From Fragum whitleyi (lineage: Eukaryota; Mollusca; Bivalvia; Cardiida; Cardiidae): a DNA stretch of 64,000 nucleotides. Below, piece after piece: positions 13,110 to 24,900 of the stretch. A program made the position numbers and the translations under genes. The stretch spans positions 49,469,726 through 49,533,725 of the forward strand of contig OX411551.1 of assembly GCA_948146395.1 (NCBI GenBank). Reading direction: 5' to 3'. Within the stretch, counting starts at the first letter, position 1; each line of letters opens with the position of its first letter. Under the pieces are notes generated by a model. That model searched no databases. It was not told where the DNA came from and worked only from the letters and a program-made list of their open reading frames with translations.

Positions 13110-13560
13110 TGTTCAAGACATATTCACAGGGTTGGACACAAAGGGGAGTCCATTGTTTACCAGTTGGGACTCCTTCCATTTGCAAATAATGAGTTTGGTG
13201 GACTCCAAGGGTCAAATGAGAATATTTGGAAATAAATGCACAAAGCAGTGTCCTTTCTAACACTTACCAAAACTCTACATCTTTTCTCTACAAAAATTCT
13301 TGCAGAAAACATTTGCTTGCATCCTAAAGTATTTTGAGGAAAAAAAAACTCTTCTTTTGACGAATATTGTGGAAAAGAAGAAATTGCTTATAACAAGCAA
13401 TTTCTTCTTTTCCATAATGTTCTCCCATTATAAAAATTCGAACGCCTTACTTTGACCTAGGATTCCTTAGTCTTTATATCCTACTTTTCATGTAATCTTT
13501 GTTGGAAAATGTTGAATCTGACTGAAAGTGAATGTCCCAAACACTAGCAATATGTTTGAA
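13110..13560. repeat. Foldback element, 'ggggagtcc' family, with GAAATTGCTT hairpin
   Basis: Outer GTTGGACACAAAGGGGAGTCC and inner perfect stem GGAAAAGAAGAAATTGCTT / AAGCAATTTCTTCTTTTCC (13371-13413). Confidence 0.75.
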
Positions 13561-13628
13561 ACATTTTTTTTAATTTAAGAGGATAAGGGTTTAAAGTGAA
13601 AACTTTGACAGTTGTACACTTCTTACCC

Positions 13629-13659
<31 letters not shown>

Positions 13660-13864
13660 AACCTGCTAGTAACAAATTGATATTTCAATTTGTATGTGAA
13701 GGACATTTCAAGCGATTCCACAAGTTCACCAAGTAAAGACTCAGTTAGCCTTTGCATTAACACAGTCTGATCACAGTATTAATTTAGCCAAATGTAGACA
13801 TATACATGTATAAATACTCACTTTGTAAATCTTATAAATACACTGCTAAATTAAAATTTTGTTT
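13561..13864. other. Unassigned, with C and A homopolymers
   Basis: A C run at about 13627-13649 is followed by an A run. No gene. Confidence 0.4.
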
Positions 13865-14225
13865 AAAAAAAATCACCATTTGCAGGGGTCGACACTAACG
13901 CAGTCCTTGGACCCGAGACCTGAGGATTTTAAGAAGGACTGGTGGACATAACAATGTTGCAGGTCCTTCAGGCCTGTAAGTAATGGCCAAATGATTTTTT
14001 TTATCTATCTAGTTTTTTCCATCATGATGCCTTTCCAATAATAATATTTTCATTATCCTTTCAAAACATTGTGGGAAAAGAAGAAATTGCTTATCACAAG
14101 TAATTTCTTCTATTGCCACAATGTTTTTCTTACATATTCCTCCTTAATTGCTAAATAATATCGAAAGTTTTCTTGGAGGACCTGTTTTCATTAGGAAGGG
14201 CCTGTAAGATTTAAGCGAGATTTAA
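13865..14225. repeat. Foldback element, 'gtcgacactaac' family, with GAAATTGCTT hairpin
   Basis: Starts GGGGTCGACACTAACGCAGTCC. The hairpin lies near 14073-14115, and 'caggtccttcaggcctgtaag' is shared with 40216-40605 and 48260-48470. Confidence 0.7.
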
Positions 14226-14689
14226 AGATTGCTTTTCTGTACAGGCTGATCTTAGTTTACATACAAAACATTGTCTGCTAGACCATAGTGTATAATAGGA
14301 ATATGTCGAGAACAGCATGCAAATGGTTATATTTTGTGTTTTCAAGAATATATAATTTAATTCTAGTTGTGTTCACCAAGATTTGTGCATTCTGATTGGC
14401 TGAAAAATTGATTTCATTGCGCAATGAAAACAATTTTGATTAGTCAGCTTTTTATAAGTTTTCACGGAAAATAGTTCCTGATAAACAAGCAATGTATTTG
14501 AGGTTAAATCTTAACATTTGTGCTTCAAGCAATTAAATCATAAGATATGAAATGAGTATTTGTTGATTTCAAGGAGGTATGGAATCAACAAATACTCTCT
14601 TCATCTCTTAAGTGAGATGTCATGCAACAAAGGAGAACTAAGAACTGTAAATAAATACCGAGAGGTTGATTGCAGTAGAGGTCAACCCA

Positions 14690-14970
14690 ATAGTAAATCC
14701 CAAAACTTCTTACAAAGCAGGAATTGACACTTATTTCAAGACAAAACGAGTCCATTTGACTCCCAACACTTTAAGTCAAGGTATCCAAGCTCAAAGTGAG
14801 GAGTCCGACTTTTGATAATGAGAGAAAATGGTGGAAAAAAATAAACTGCTTGTTACAAGCAATTTCTTCTTTCCACAATTTTCTCTCCCCAAAGAAGATG
14901 ATTTCATTTCAAAAGACTAGTAAATTCAAGCAAATGTTTTCTTCGACACTTTCTGTCTACAGTTTCACCA
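14690..14970. repeat. Foldback element fragment with hairpin
   Basis: Contains GAGTCCATTTGACTCC and a hairpin near 14827-14880. The 60-aa open frame within it has no meaning. Confidence 0.65.
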
Positions 14971-14978
14971 ATGGTTAA

Positions 14979-16050
14979 CAAGAGTGCCATCGTCACAAAA
15001 TACGTCGCCACTTTGCTGCTGTTTCACAAAAATAATTGTAGACACTACTTATTTTGACAGAACCAAATTGAAAATGACCAAGTTTCATTTAAATCAAGAC
15101 AAAAAGTTAGGAGGAGTTGCCTTCACAACGCTGCAATTTCAATAAGCCCCAGGCACTAAGTTTTAAGGGGACATAATTCAGGGAAATAAATAAGCCATAA
15201 AATCCTTGATCCATGTACATCTACAAATTATGGTGATGACATTGACCAAGTTTCATTTAAATAAAGACAAAAAGTAAGGAGGAGTTGTGTTCAAAAGGCT
15301 GCAATTTCACAGAGACTAAGTTATCAAGGGGCATAACTCAGGCAAAAATGAACGAACCGTAAAATCCTTCCTTCATGCACATCTACCAATTGAGGTGATT
15401 ACATTGACTAAGTTTCAAGAAGATCCAGCCAGAAACTTAGGAGGAGTTGCATTGACAAGAAAAGTGGACCCAGAGACTAAGTTATCAAGGGGCATAACTC
15501 AGGCAAAAATCAACGAACTGTAAAAACCTTCCTTCATGCACATCTACCAATTGAGGTGATTACATTGACCAAGTTTCAAGAAGATCCAGCCAGAAACTTA
15601 GGAGGAGTTGCGTTGACAAGAAAAGTGGACCCAGAGACTAAGTTATCAAGGGGCATAACTCAGGCAAAAATCAACGAACCGTAAAATCCTTCCTTCATGC
15701 ACATCTACCAATTGAGGTGATTACATTGACCAAGTTTCAAGAAGATCCAGACAGAAACTTAGGAGGAGTTGCGTTGACAAGAAAAGTGGACCCAGAGACT
15801 AAGTTATCAAGGGGCATAACTCAGGCAAAAATCAACGAACCGTAAAATCCTTCCTTCATGCACATCTACCAATTGAGGTGATTACATTGACCAAGTTTCA
15901 AGAAGATCCAGCCAGTAGTTTAGGAGGAGTTGCGTTGACAAGAAAAGTGGACGGACGTACGGACGGATGGACGGACGGATGGACGGATGGACGGACAGAC
16001 GGAGAAGATGACGCCAATATACGTCCGCCTCCGGCGGCGTATAAAAAAAT
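14979..16050 (+). repeat. Tandem-core element C, copy 1 (160-bp core, ACGG tail)
   Basis: Starts AACAAGAGTGCCATCGTCAC. Four full 160-bp core units are marked by AAGTTTCAAGAAGATCCAGC (15411, 15571, 15732, 15892), then ACGGACGGATGG microsatellite (15949-15995) and a right end with hairpin CCGCCTCCGGCGGCG. The 67-aa frame across the tail is translated microsatellite. Confidence 0.88.
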
Positions 16051-16907
16051 GGTTAAAAAGGAAACTGCCCTGCACATTTGATTTTCAAAATATTCTCATA
16101 TGATCCTTGAGTCCATCAGACTCCTAACTTGCAAAGTGATGGAGTCAAAAAAGATAATCTAAGCGTCTCTGACTACCAGACTCCCCTTATTGTCGAACCC
16201 TGCAAAGTAAGGTGAAATAATCATTTCAAAATCAGATGATCTTCCAAGTGCAAAAAGTTTCACCTCTTTTCAGTCTGCAGTGTGATTAGAGCTAGCATTT
16301 TACCCACAACCCAGATGTTTGATCCCTTTTGGCCTGACCGGTCTCATGTCTGAAACTGTTTGAAATATCACACACAAAATCAATTTTAGAACCCATTCCT
16401 AGAACAATAAACATAACATTAACTATAGTTACTTTTTTCAAAACAATCTTTTTATTCTGTCTTTCCCAGTTATTGCATACTAAGAAAAGAGATAAATGTG
16501 ATCAATATACATGTAGATGTCTAACATTTGAGTGGTAAATTCTCCCTTTCCAATAATGGGTCATTTTCAATGTAGTCGAACTAAACACAATCTTGTTTGA
16601 AAGAACACCTTTATCAATTCACCATCTGAAAGAGTTGTCCATTTTAAAAGTCATTTATACAGAATCCCATTTCCTTTAACTATGCTCTATGTTGAATGAG
16701 CTAAAAATACAAAATTAAGGTAAAATCATTTAATATTTCTGCATCTTTTTTTTTTAAAGATTTATCTATAATCTATCATTTTTTTTCTAAAAAATATATT
16801 TTTCATCCCTATGTTGGTTAACTTAAGGTCCCCTTTGTTTCAGTGTACATATTGAATTTATGTTAGATCTCAAAAGGAGTTCTAAGATCAGCATGAATAC
16901 CTAACCT
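16051..16907. other. Foldback fragment then unassigned sequence
   Basis: 16070-16205 is the right arm of a 'gagtccatcagactcc' foldback (mate at 14690-14970, interrupted by element C). The rest holds no recognised feature. Confidence 0.5.
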
Positions 16908-18010
16908 AACAAGAGTGCCATCGTCACAAAATACGCCGCCACATTGCTGCTGTTTCACAGAAATAATTGTAGACACTACTTATTTTGACAGAACCAAATT
17001 GAAAATGACCAAGTTTCATTTAAATCAAGACAAAAAGTTAGGAGGAGTTGCCTTCACATGGCTGCAATTTCAATAAGCCCCAGGCACTAAGTTTTAAGGG
17101 GGCATAATTCAGGGAAATAAATGAGCCATAAAATCCTTGATCCATGTACATCTTCAAATTATGGTGATGACATTGACCAAGTTTCATTTAAATAAAGACA
17201 AAAAGTAAGGAGGATTTGTGTTCAAAAGGCTGCAATTTCAATGAGCCCTAGATACTAAGTTTTTAAGGGGCATAACTCAGGCAAAAATCAACAAACCATA
17301 AAATCCTTCCTTCATGCACATCTACCAATTGAGGTGATAACATTGACCAAGTTTCAAGAAGATCCAGCCGGAAACTTAGGAGGAGTTGCGTTGACAAGAA
17401 AAGTGGACCCAGAGACTAAGTTTTAAGGGGCATAACTTAGGCAAAAATCAATGAACCGTAAAATCCTTCCTTCATGAACATCTACCAATTGAGGTGATTA
17501 CATAGACCAAGTTTCAAAAAGATCCAGCCAGAAACTTAGGAGGCGTTGCGTTGACAAGAAAAGTGGACCCAGAGACTAAGTTATCAAGGGGCATAACTCA
17601 GGCAAAAATTAACGAACCATAAAATCCTTCCTTCATGCACATCTACCAATTGAGGTGATAACATCGACAAAGTTTCAAAAAGATCCAGCCAGAAACTTAG
17701 GAGGAGTTGCGTTGACAAGAAAAGTGGACCCAGAGACTAAGTTATCAAGGGGCATAACTCAGGCAAAAATCAATGAACTGTAAAATCCTTCCTTCATGCA
17801 CATCTACCAATTGAGGTGATTACATTGACCAAGTTTCAAGAAGATCCAGCCAGAAACTTAGGAGGAGTTGCGTTGACAAGAAAAGTGGACGGACGTACGG
17901 ACGGACGGATGGACGGACGGACGGACGGACGGACGGACGGACGGATGGACGGACGGACAGACGGAGAAGATGACGCCAATATACGTCCGCCTCCGGCGGT
18001 GTATAAAAAT
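16908..18010 (+). repeat. Tandem-core element C, copy 2
   Basis: Same head, 160-bp core (four or five units), ACGG tail (17889-17960, longer than copy 1) and CCGCCTCCGGCGG end as copy 1, in the same orientation. Open frames on both strands over the tail are translated microsatellite. Confidence 0.88.
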
Positions 18011-18104
18011 GATACACTAATCTTTTATTTGATGTTTAAAGAAATAGATTTCCTTTCTTTCTGTTTATTTTCTGAATATAGAATACTAAATCTATTTACT
18101 TACA

Positions 18105-18535
18105 GTTAACAACATCGTAAAACTGACAAGGTGAATGATTTTGGAACGATTTAGGAATGAAATTGATCATGTGTGGAGCAAGTTTTTAGTGAATTTAATG
18201 GGAGGAATTCAAATATCGCAAATTTTGTTCAGGATGAACAAAATTAGCAATATTGATTACCTCCCTGTAATAAAATATGCATACAAGTTCAATAGATAGC
18301 TTCCTATTTCTTCTTCAAGAGCAAATTAGAGGCTTACAATTTGTATAATGTCAGTGAAAGCGCAATTTTTCTCTATCCGAATTAATTTTGAATGACATTG
18401 TTGAATTTATATTTTTCAATGGGTTGGAGCATTTATGAATGGTTTGAGTCTGTGTTTGGAATGAATGAAGCGCTGAGTGAGCGATTTAGAATGGTTTTGA
18501 TTGAGATGAATGTCAATTTCAAGATGTTACTAACT
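18105..18535. repeat. Foldback repeat around a CAAATTTTGTTC palindrome
   Basis: Outer arms AACTGACAAGGTGAATG and ATGTCAATTTCAAGATGTTAC. Centre 18190-18270 folds (GGGAGG...AAATTTTGTTC...GAACAAAATTAGC...CCTCCC). Relatives at 28440-29710, 33600-34215 and 58370-58990. Confidence 0.65.
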
Positions 18536-18894
18536 GTAATATGCATACTTATTTTCATGATTTCTGGTTGACCACTGCTTCTTACATCTATTTTTTTTCT
18601 TAATTAACATTTGTTTCCAAGATTTCCTCTTTTTCTGCCATGAATTTAAAGTAGTAAATAGTGTGTGTATTTTGTTGGCTAAGCACAAACAGTTGTAAAT
18701 GCTTACAAACATATAGGCAGTTACAAATGTTTTGAGTTCTGCAATCAATATTACTTTTAACATTGCTAACAGTAATGGAAATAAATTGAAACTTAACAAT
18801 AACATTCATAATAAATAATACATTTTGCCATGATTTTAACATCTATACATAATTTAGCTGAAACTTAGTACATAGAGTCTTGTCTAAAGCTATA
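18536..18894 (-). other. SYCP3 3' flank / probable 3' UTR
   Basis: AT-rich sequence directly after the SYCP3 stop. Short open frames here have no recognisable content. No clear polyadenylation hexamer was seen, so the end of the transcript is unknown. Confidence 0.4.
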
Positions 18895-18948
18895 TTAAAA
18901 CAACATGGTCTGTAGGGACTTCCGGACATTAGCCATTTCTTGCTGTTG
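18895..18948 (-). CDS. SYCP3: SYCP3 exon 8 (terminal coding exon)
   Basis: A 54-nt stretch with a T-rich TTTCAG acceptor. It encodes QQQEMANVRKSLQTMLF and a TAA stop. This C-terminal tail is nearly identical to the vertebrate SYCP3 tail and is needed for fibre assembly in the family. It is 21.8 kb from exon 7 and would be missed by length-based ORF calling. I saw no canonical AATAAA on the minus strand in the next 480 bp. Confidence 0.94.
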   Translation of the reverse strand, partial: QQQEMANVRKSLQTMLF

Positions 18949-21900
18949 CTGAAATTAAAAAAAGAAAAAATAAATCTTTCTGATAGTCCCAGTTGATTTG
19001 GTGGTAAAAAAGCAAACATCCAGGCAATATGTTTTTTTCTAAAGAACAAAAGCTGGTGAAGTAAGGAGAATTTTGCAGATAAAATTGAACAATATCATTT
19101 AACTCATGAAATCTACCCAATAATTCCCTTTAAAGTTTTTTTGTGGGCTATCAAATATTTTCAATATGATTTTTTGACTCAATTTAAAAAAAACCCATAC
19201 AATGAGTGCTTAGTGGCCAGCTTGATCCAAAACTGGTGTTTTGGGTTAAGTTTTGGTACTAGATATTGGTTTTGGGTTTGGTAGTCATACATATTGGACT
19301 AAAAGTTTGGAAACAAATATACTGAATTCTATAAATGTTGGAAGATGGTTAAAAAATCCTTAAAGTTCGGGAACAAATAATGAATTCTATTTATGCTGGA
19401 AAATGGTTAAACAAGAGGCCCAAGAGGGCCTGTATCGCTCCACTGGATTAGAAATCTCAAGATTTGAAAGATAGATATTGAAAATAGAAGGTAATGAAAG
19501 TGAACAGCATTCAAAAGGAATTCTGACTTTTTCTAAGTTGAAACTTACTTATGAAGAAATGAACTTATTTAACTAATATGTAAAATTACAAGGAAGAAAA
19601 CTATATGGATATCACTTTGAAACAAGAGGACCAGAATGGCCCTAAACCGCTCACCTGAATTTGATTGATCCAGTGGATCTCATCAAATCCAAATTTCTTG
19701 AGCAACTTTAGAAGAGGGTCACCCTAGGAACATTCTGGTAAAGTTTCATTGAAATAAGCCTAATGGTTCAGGAGGAGATGTCGTTCAAAGATTTGCGGGT
19801 CAAAATAAGCCCTGCCCTGCCACGCCCATATTTGGGGGTCAATCCAAATTTCTTGAACAACTTTAGAAGAGGGTCACCCAAGGAACATTCTGGTAAAGTT
19901 TCATTGAAATCCGCCCAATGGTTCAGGAGGAGATAAGGTTCAAAGATTTCGGGGTCAAAATAAGCCCCACCCTGCCACGCCCATATTTGGGGGTCAATCC
20001 AAATTTCTTGAACATCTTTAGAAGAGGGTCATGCAAGGAACATTCTGGTAAAGTTTCATTAAAATTGGCCTAATGGTTCAGGAGGAGATGTCGTTCAAAG
20101 ATTTCCGGGTCAAAATAAGCCCTGCCCTGCCACGCCCATATTTGGGGGCCAATCCAAATTTCTTGAACAACTTTAGAAGAGGGTCACCCGAGGAACATTC
20201 TGGTAAAGTTTCATTGAAATCGGCTCAATGGTTTAGGAGGAGATGTCGTTCAAAGATTTTGGGGTCAAAATAAGCCCCGCCCTGCCACGCCCATATTTGG
20301 GGGTCAATCAAAATTTCTTGAACAAATTTGGAATAGGGTCACGCAAGTAACATACTGGCCAAGTTTCATCAAAATCCACCCATTGGTTCAGGAGGAGAAG
20401 ATGTTTAAAGAAAAGTTTACGCACACACTCACGCACGCACGGACGGACACACGACGGACACCTCGCCATGACAATAGCTCGCTGGCCTTTGGCCAGTGGA
20501 GCTAAAAATCTTAAAAGTCTTAAATGCTGCACTGTATCTTTGACATCTACCAGAAATCTTGCAGTCTTAAAACTCTTAAAAATCAAATCAAATTACACAT
20601 TTCCTGACAGGAAAAACAGATCAATCATCAATAAGTACAAGCTAAATTTTTAGAATGAACTGTTATTAATTTCTTTCGTTTTGCAATCTTGTTAGATTGA
20701 AAATCTTACCATACCAAATCCTAATCTCTCAATACCTCAAAATATTTCACTAATAACAAGTGAGTGAAAAGATGATCAGGTTTAAAGTTTATAGAATAGA
20801 AGATGTGTTGAACCAAAACAAGAGGCCAAAGAGGGCCTGTATCTCCCCACTGGCTTTCAAATATCCATCATCGAGAAACTCAGTCAGATATGGAAGTTTA
20901 CAAGGAAATTTGTGAAGAGGCCCCTCTTTCTATAACACAGCATTATAATGCCAAATACAAAGAATTCTGAAAGAGATCCATCTGAAACGCCTTCCTAACA
21001 AAAATCATTCATTTTAAATAATTATTTCCAGAGAAGTAAATTATTTCATATTTTACTGCATGGGACCTTTTTTTCCCTAGAATGCCCATAGAGCCATGGT
21101 GAAAGCACAATAAGAATTTAACAAAGAAATCTGAAAGAAAATGTCCCAACAATAATTTATGTAAACTTTATTTGAACACTGAACTGTAGTTTCAGAGAAG
21201 AAGATTTATTTATGCTTCATCTTACGGTTACCATTTTTTAATGACTCTACAGCTCTTAGAGCCCATTTAAATAGAACAATCTATATTGATCAAAGAAATG
21301 TTAAAGAGAATGTCCTAGGTATCAATTTTGTGAAGTTTGGTTTAATTCTGAACAGTAGTTTTAAAAAGGAAGATTTTTTTTTTTTAATTTCATCATATCG
21401 GATAATTTATGGGTAATTCAACAGCCCAAAGAGCCCCCTAATAGGCCCGATCAAAATTTTACAAACAAATCTGAAAGAGCATGTCCTCAGCATCATTCCC
21501 AAGAATTTTGGTGAATTCTGAACAGTTGTTTCAGAGAAGATTTTTCTCTAATATTCCATCACATGGGACCATTTTTCAGTGACATGAAAGCCCTTAGAGC
21601 CAATGTTATCAGCCAAATCAGAATTTCACGCACAAATCTGAAAGATCATGTCCTAAGCATCATACCTGTGAAGTTTAGTTGAATTCTCAGTAGTAGTTTC
21701 AGTGAAGATTTTTTTTTATATTCTATCATATGGGATCATTTTTCAATGATGTGACAGCTTATGTTACAAGCCAGATCAGAATTTTACGAACTAATCCAGT
21801 GTTCCCAAAAACCCTCAAATGGGGGTTATTTACCCCCAAATTTAAGCTTGTACCCTCTTTTCTGCAAGCAGCCTTCTTTGACTCATATAGAGGGGGTACA

Positions 21901-24900
21901 TGCATACTGTAAAATACCAATTTTGTCGTCTGCTCAACTCCTTAAAGGGCTAACCCAGAGATGACGTCAGCTCATTACTTATGAATATCAGAAATTTAGG
22001 GTCCACGGAAATTTTATTATTTAATTATATACGATTTGTTTATCAATTTTAAATAGTGACTTGTACGGGATTTTACATAGCAAATACGTTTTGGAGAAGT
22101 TTCTTTCTACATTTGGTAAGTAATTCTTTCTCTATCGGTAATTTTTCTGAGAGGGTACCAGCCACGCCCTAGGGGCCACTCACTTATGGCGGAGAGGCCG
22201 AGTTTCGTTGGTGGTTGCAGAACCAACGATCGTTCTTTCTATATTCCCGTTGTCAGAGGACATCGGAGGAATTTCTATCGAAACTGAAAACGCTATCAGA
22301 GGATGGCGGTGAAACCAGCCTGAATGGCACTTTTGATCAACACGCTATCAGAGGATGGCCTCGAAGACAAATATTTGGTTTGGTCTTAATGTTTCATAGT
22401 TCCCGTTGTCAGAGGACGACGGAGAATATTTACGCTATCAACGATGGCGGTGAAACGACCATGCTTAGTGAGTGGCCCATAGATCTACTTATTTATAAAC
22501 GTTATCAGAGGGTAACGGCGAAATCGACTCGAAGACAACTTTCGTCTAAAATTTTCATGGTTCCACTTTGCGTCGCAGCGAACCGTGCCTAATTGTTTCT
22601 GTTTCCTGTTCCCTTCGGAACAATCGGATATCAGTTATATCGACTAGGTTGACATTCTATGCCGGCATATATTCTCCGTTTAAGTTTTTATCATAAAACA
22701 ACTGGTTTTTAAGTCAATTTTGACAATTTTCTTTTCTCCTCTTTGTTTTAGGAGAATGGCAAACAAAGAAAGCGGCCAGGCTAATTTGGCAGAAGGCCAG
22801 GGCGGAAGTACGCTTACTGTCGCGCATGCGCACGCAGCCGACGAAAGAGAAAGTAGATTCAACGCTTTCATGAAAAGGGGAGAAGAGATCCTGGACACGT
22901 TTACGCAGTCCATAAGGGGATTTGAGGCACAAACGATACAAATTAAAAGGTTAGCCCAAGAGGTAAATACTTTAAAAGGCCTTCCGTCGCGAAAGAGAAC
23001 GGAAATCGAGGACGAGGAGGGACCGACCGTCAAACGAAAGCGAGCTGAAACGGTCACTTCTGGATCAGAATACGCGGATTCGGGGGATGATATCGACCAA
23101 ATAATGAGCCCCTCCGAGACAGACCCCTCTTTTGATAATTTTTCTGACCCATGCATCGAGGACCTAAGTCAATTCGTCGTTCAGGAGGAGAAACTTGGCG
23201 ACGATGTCAAACCAGAAGTGGCCCGAGTCTTAAACACGAGCCTAAGAAGTGCAGCAGACAGCACAAAATTGAAGTCTCTCCTTGAAATTCACAAGAGGCC
23301 AGGGAACATCCCTAATTTACAGGTTCCACGTGTTGATAAGTTGTTATGGGAACAACTGAATCTCCCTACCAAACAACAGGATGTTGTTGTGCAGAAGTCC
23401 ATTTCCATGATTAGCCAGGCTCTTGTACCACTAATTAAAGCAATGGACCATGTATCTGGAAATAAATCGCCAGATTTAGCAGTACTGAAGACAGCAATTG
23501 GAGATGGTGTCAAAATGATGTGTGACAACATCCACAAATTGAACCTTTCTCGGAGAGAAGCCATAAAAAAGGAGCTGGTCCCCAAATTCAAAACTCTCTG
23601 CTCCCAGGACCAGGAGATTTCCGCTACTGGCTTGTTTGGTGACAACCTTATTGAGCAGGCTAAAACGATGGAGTCCTCAAAATTCATCAAAATGACAGAC
23701 AAAGGTAACCAAATTAAGGGTTATAGGGTAGAAATTGACACTGCTCCTATTCAATATTTTATTCCAAAACCCTTGTCTTTTAGTCAACAAGAACACCGTC
23801 AAATTCAACAGGAAATTAACAGGTTTTTACATTGTGGCAATATAGAGGAAGTTGATGCAGCACCTTTGCCAGGAGAATTTCTCTCCAATATTTTTATTCG
23901 ACCGAAAAAAGATGGTAACATCAGGGTGATTTTAAATTTAAAGAAATTTAATGAATATCTAGATCCCATTCATTTTAAAATGGAAACTCTTCAATTTGCT
24001 GTTCGATCAATGCGGAAAAATTGTTATTTTGGTTCTGTTGACCTTTCCGAAAGTTACTACTCAATACCAATTACCAAAGAGGATAGGAAGTTTGTAAGAT
24101 TTCTATTTGATAACAAAAAATATCAATTTACGTGCCTCGTGATGGGGATGGGAACCAGCCCAAGGGTCTTCACCAAGGTCCTGAAACCCATCTTTGCTAC
24201 GCTCCGACAAAAGGGGCACATAAGCACAGCCTATATAGATGACTCGTGTCTTCAGGGCCAAACATACAAAGAGTGTGAAAACAATATTATCGATACTGTG
24301 GAACTCATGGACAGACTAGGACTCACAATTAACATTGAAAAATCTGTGCTCACGCCTTGCCAACAAATCATATTTGTTGGGTTTCTTCTTTGTTCTGTCA
24401 CAATGACAATTCGGCCTACCCGCGAAAGAGTAATAAAAGTGAATAAACTCTGTACAGCAGTACATTCGTGTAAATTCATTCCAATTCGGAAATTTGCTCA
24501 ATTGATCGGGATGCTGGTTGCTTGTGAACCAGGGGTACGATATGCTCCCCTCTATTACAAACCCTTGGAAAAAATTAAGGAACAGAATCTAAATTGGAAA
24601 AGAGGAAATTATGGAGCTTTCATGAGGATAACTGAGGAGACTAAGACTCATATCGAGTGGTGGATCAAGTCGCTTGACACAGCCTTCCAATATGTTTGTG
24701 AAAGACATCCAGACATTTATATTACTTGTGACAGTAGCCTTAAAGGTTGGGGTGCTAGGTTCACTACAGGAGAAAAGTTCACCCAAGGAGTGTGGGATAG
24801 GGAAGAACAAAAGCTCCATATTAATATCTTAGAGCTTAAAGCTTGTAAGCTTGGGCTTATGGCCTTGGTCAGTGACAAAACCAATGTTCATGTACGTTTA

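Noticed and set aside
15878..16081. 67-aa frame rich in DGRTDGWTDG, and similar frames at 17816-18109 and on the minus strand at 17820-18017
   Set aside because: Translation of ACGG-type microsatellite in the tail of tandem-core elements; not a gene.
22215..22592. 125-aa frame in the DIRS leader
   Set aside because: It runs through the imperfect leader repeats and has no Gag-like features or clear start context. Recorded as repeat, not CDS.
22680..23156. 158-aa minus-strand frame, and other minus-strand frames at 23289-23702, 24252-24479 and 24589-24819
   Set aside because: Antisense shadows of the DIRS polyprotein, which has clear domains on the plus strand.
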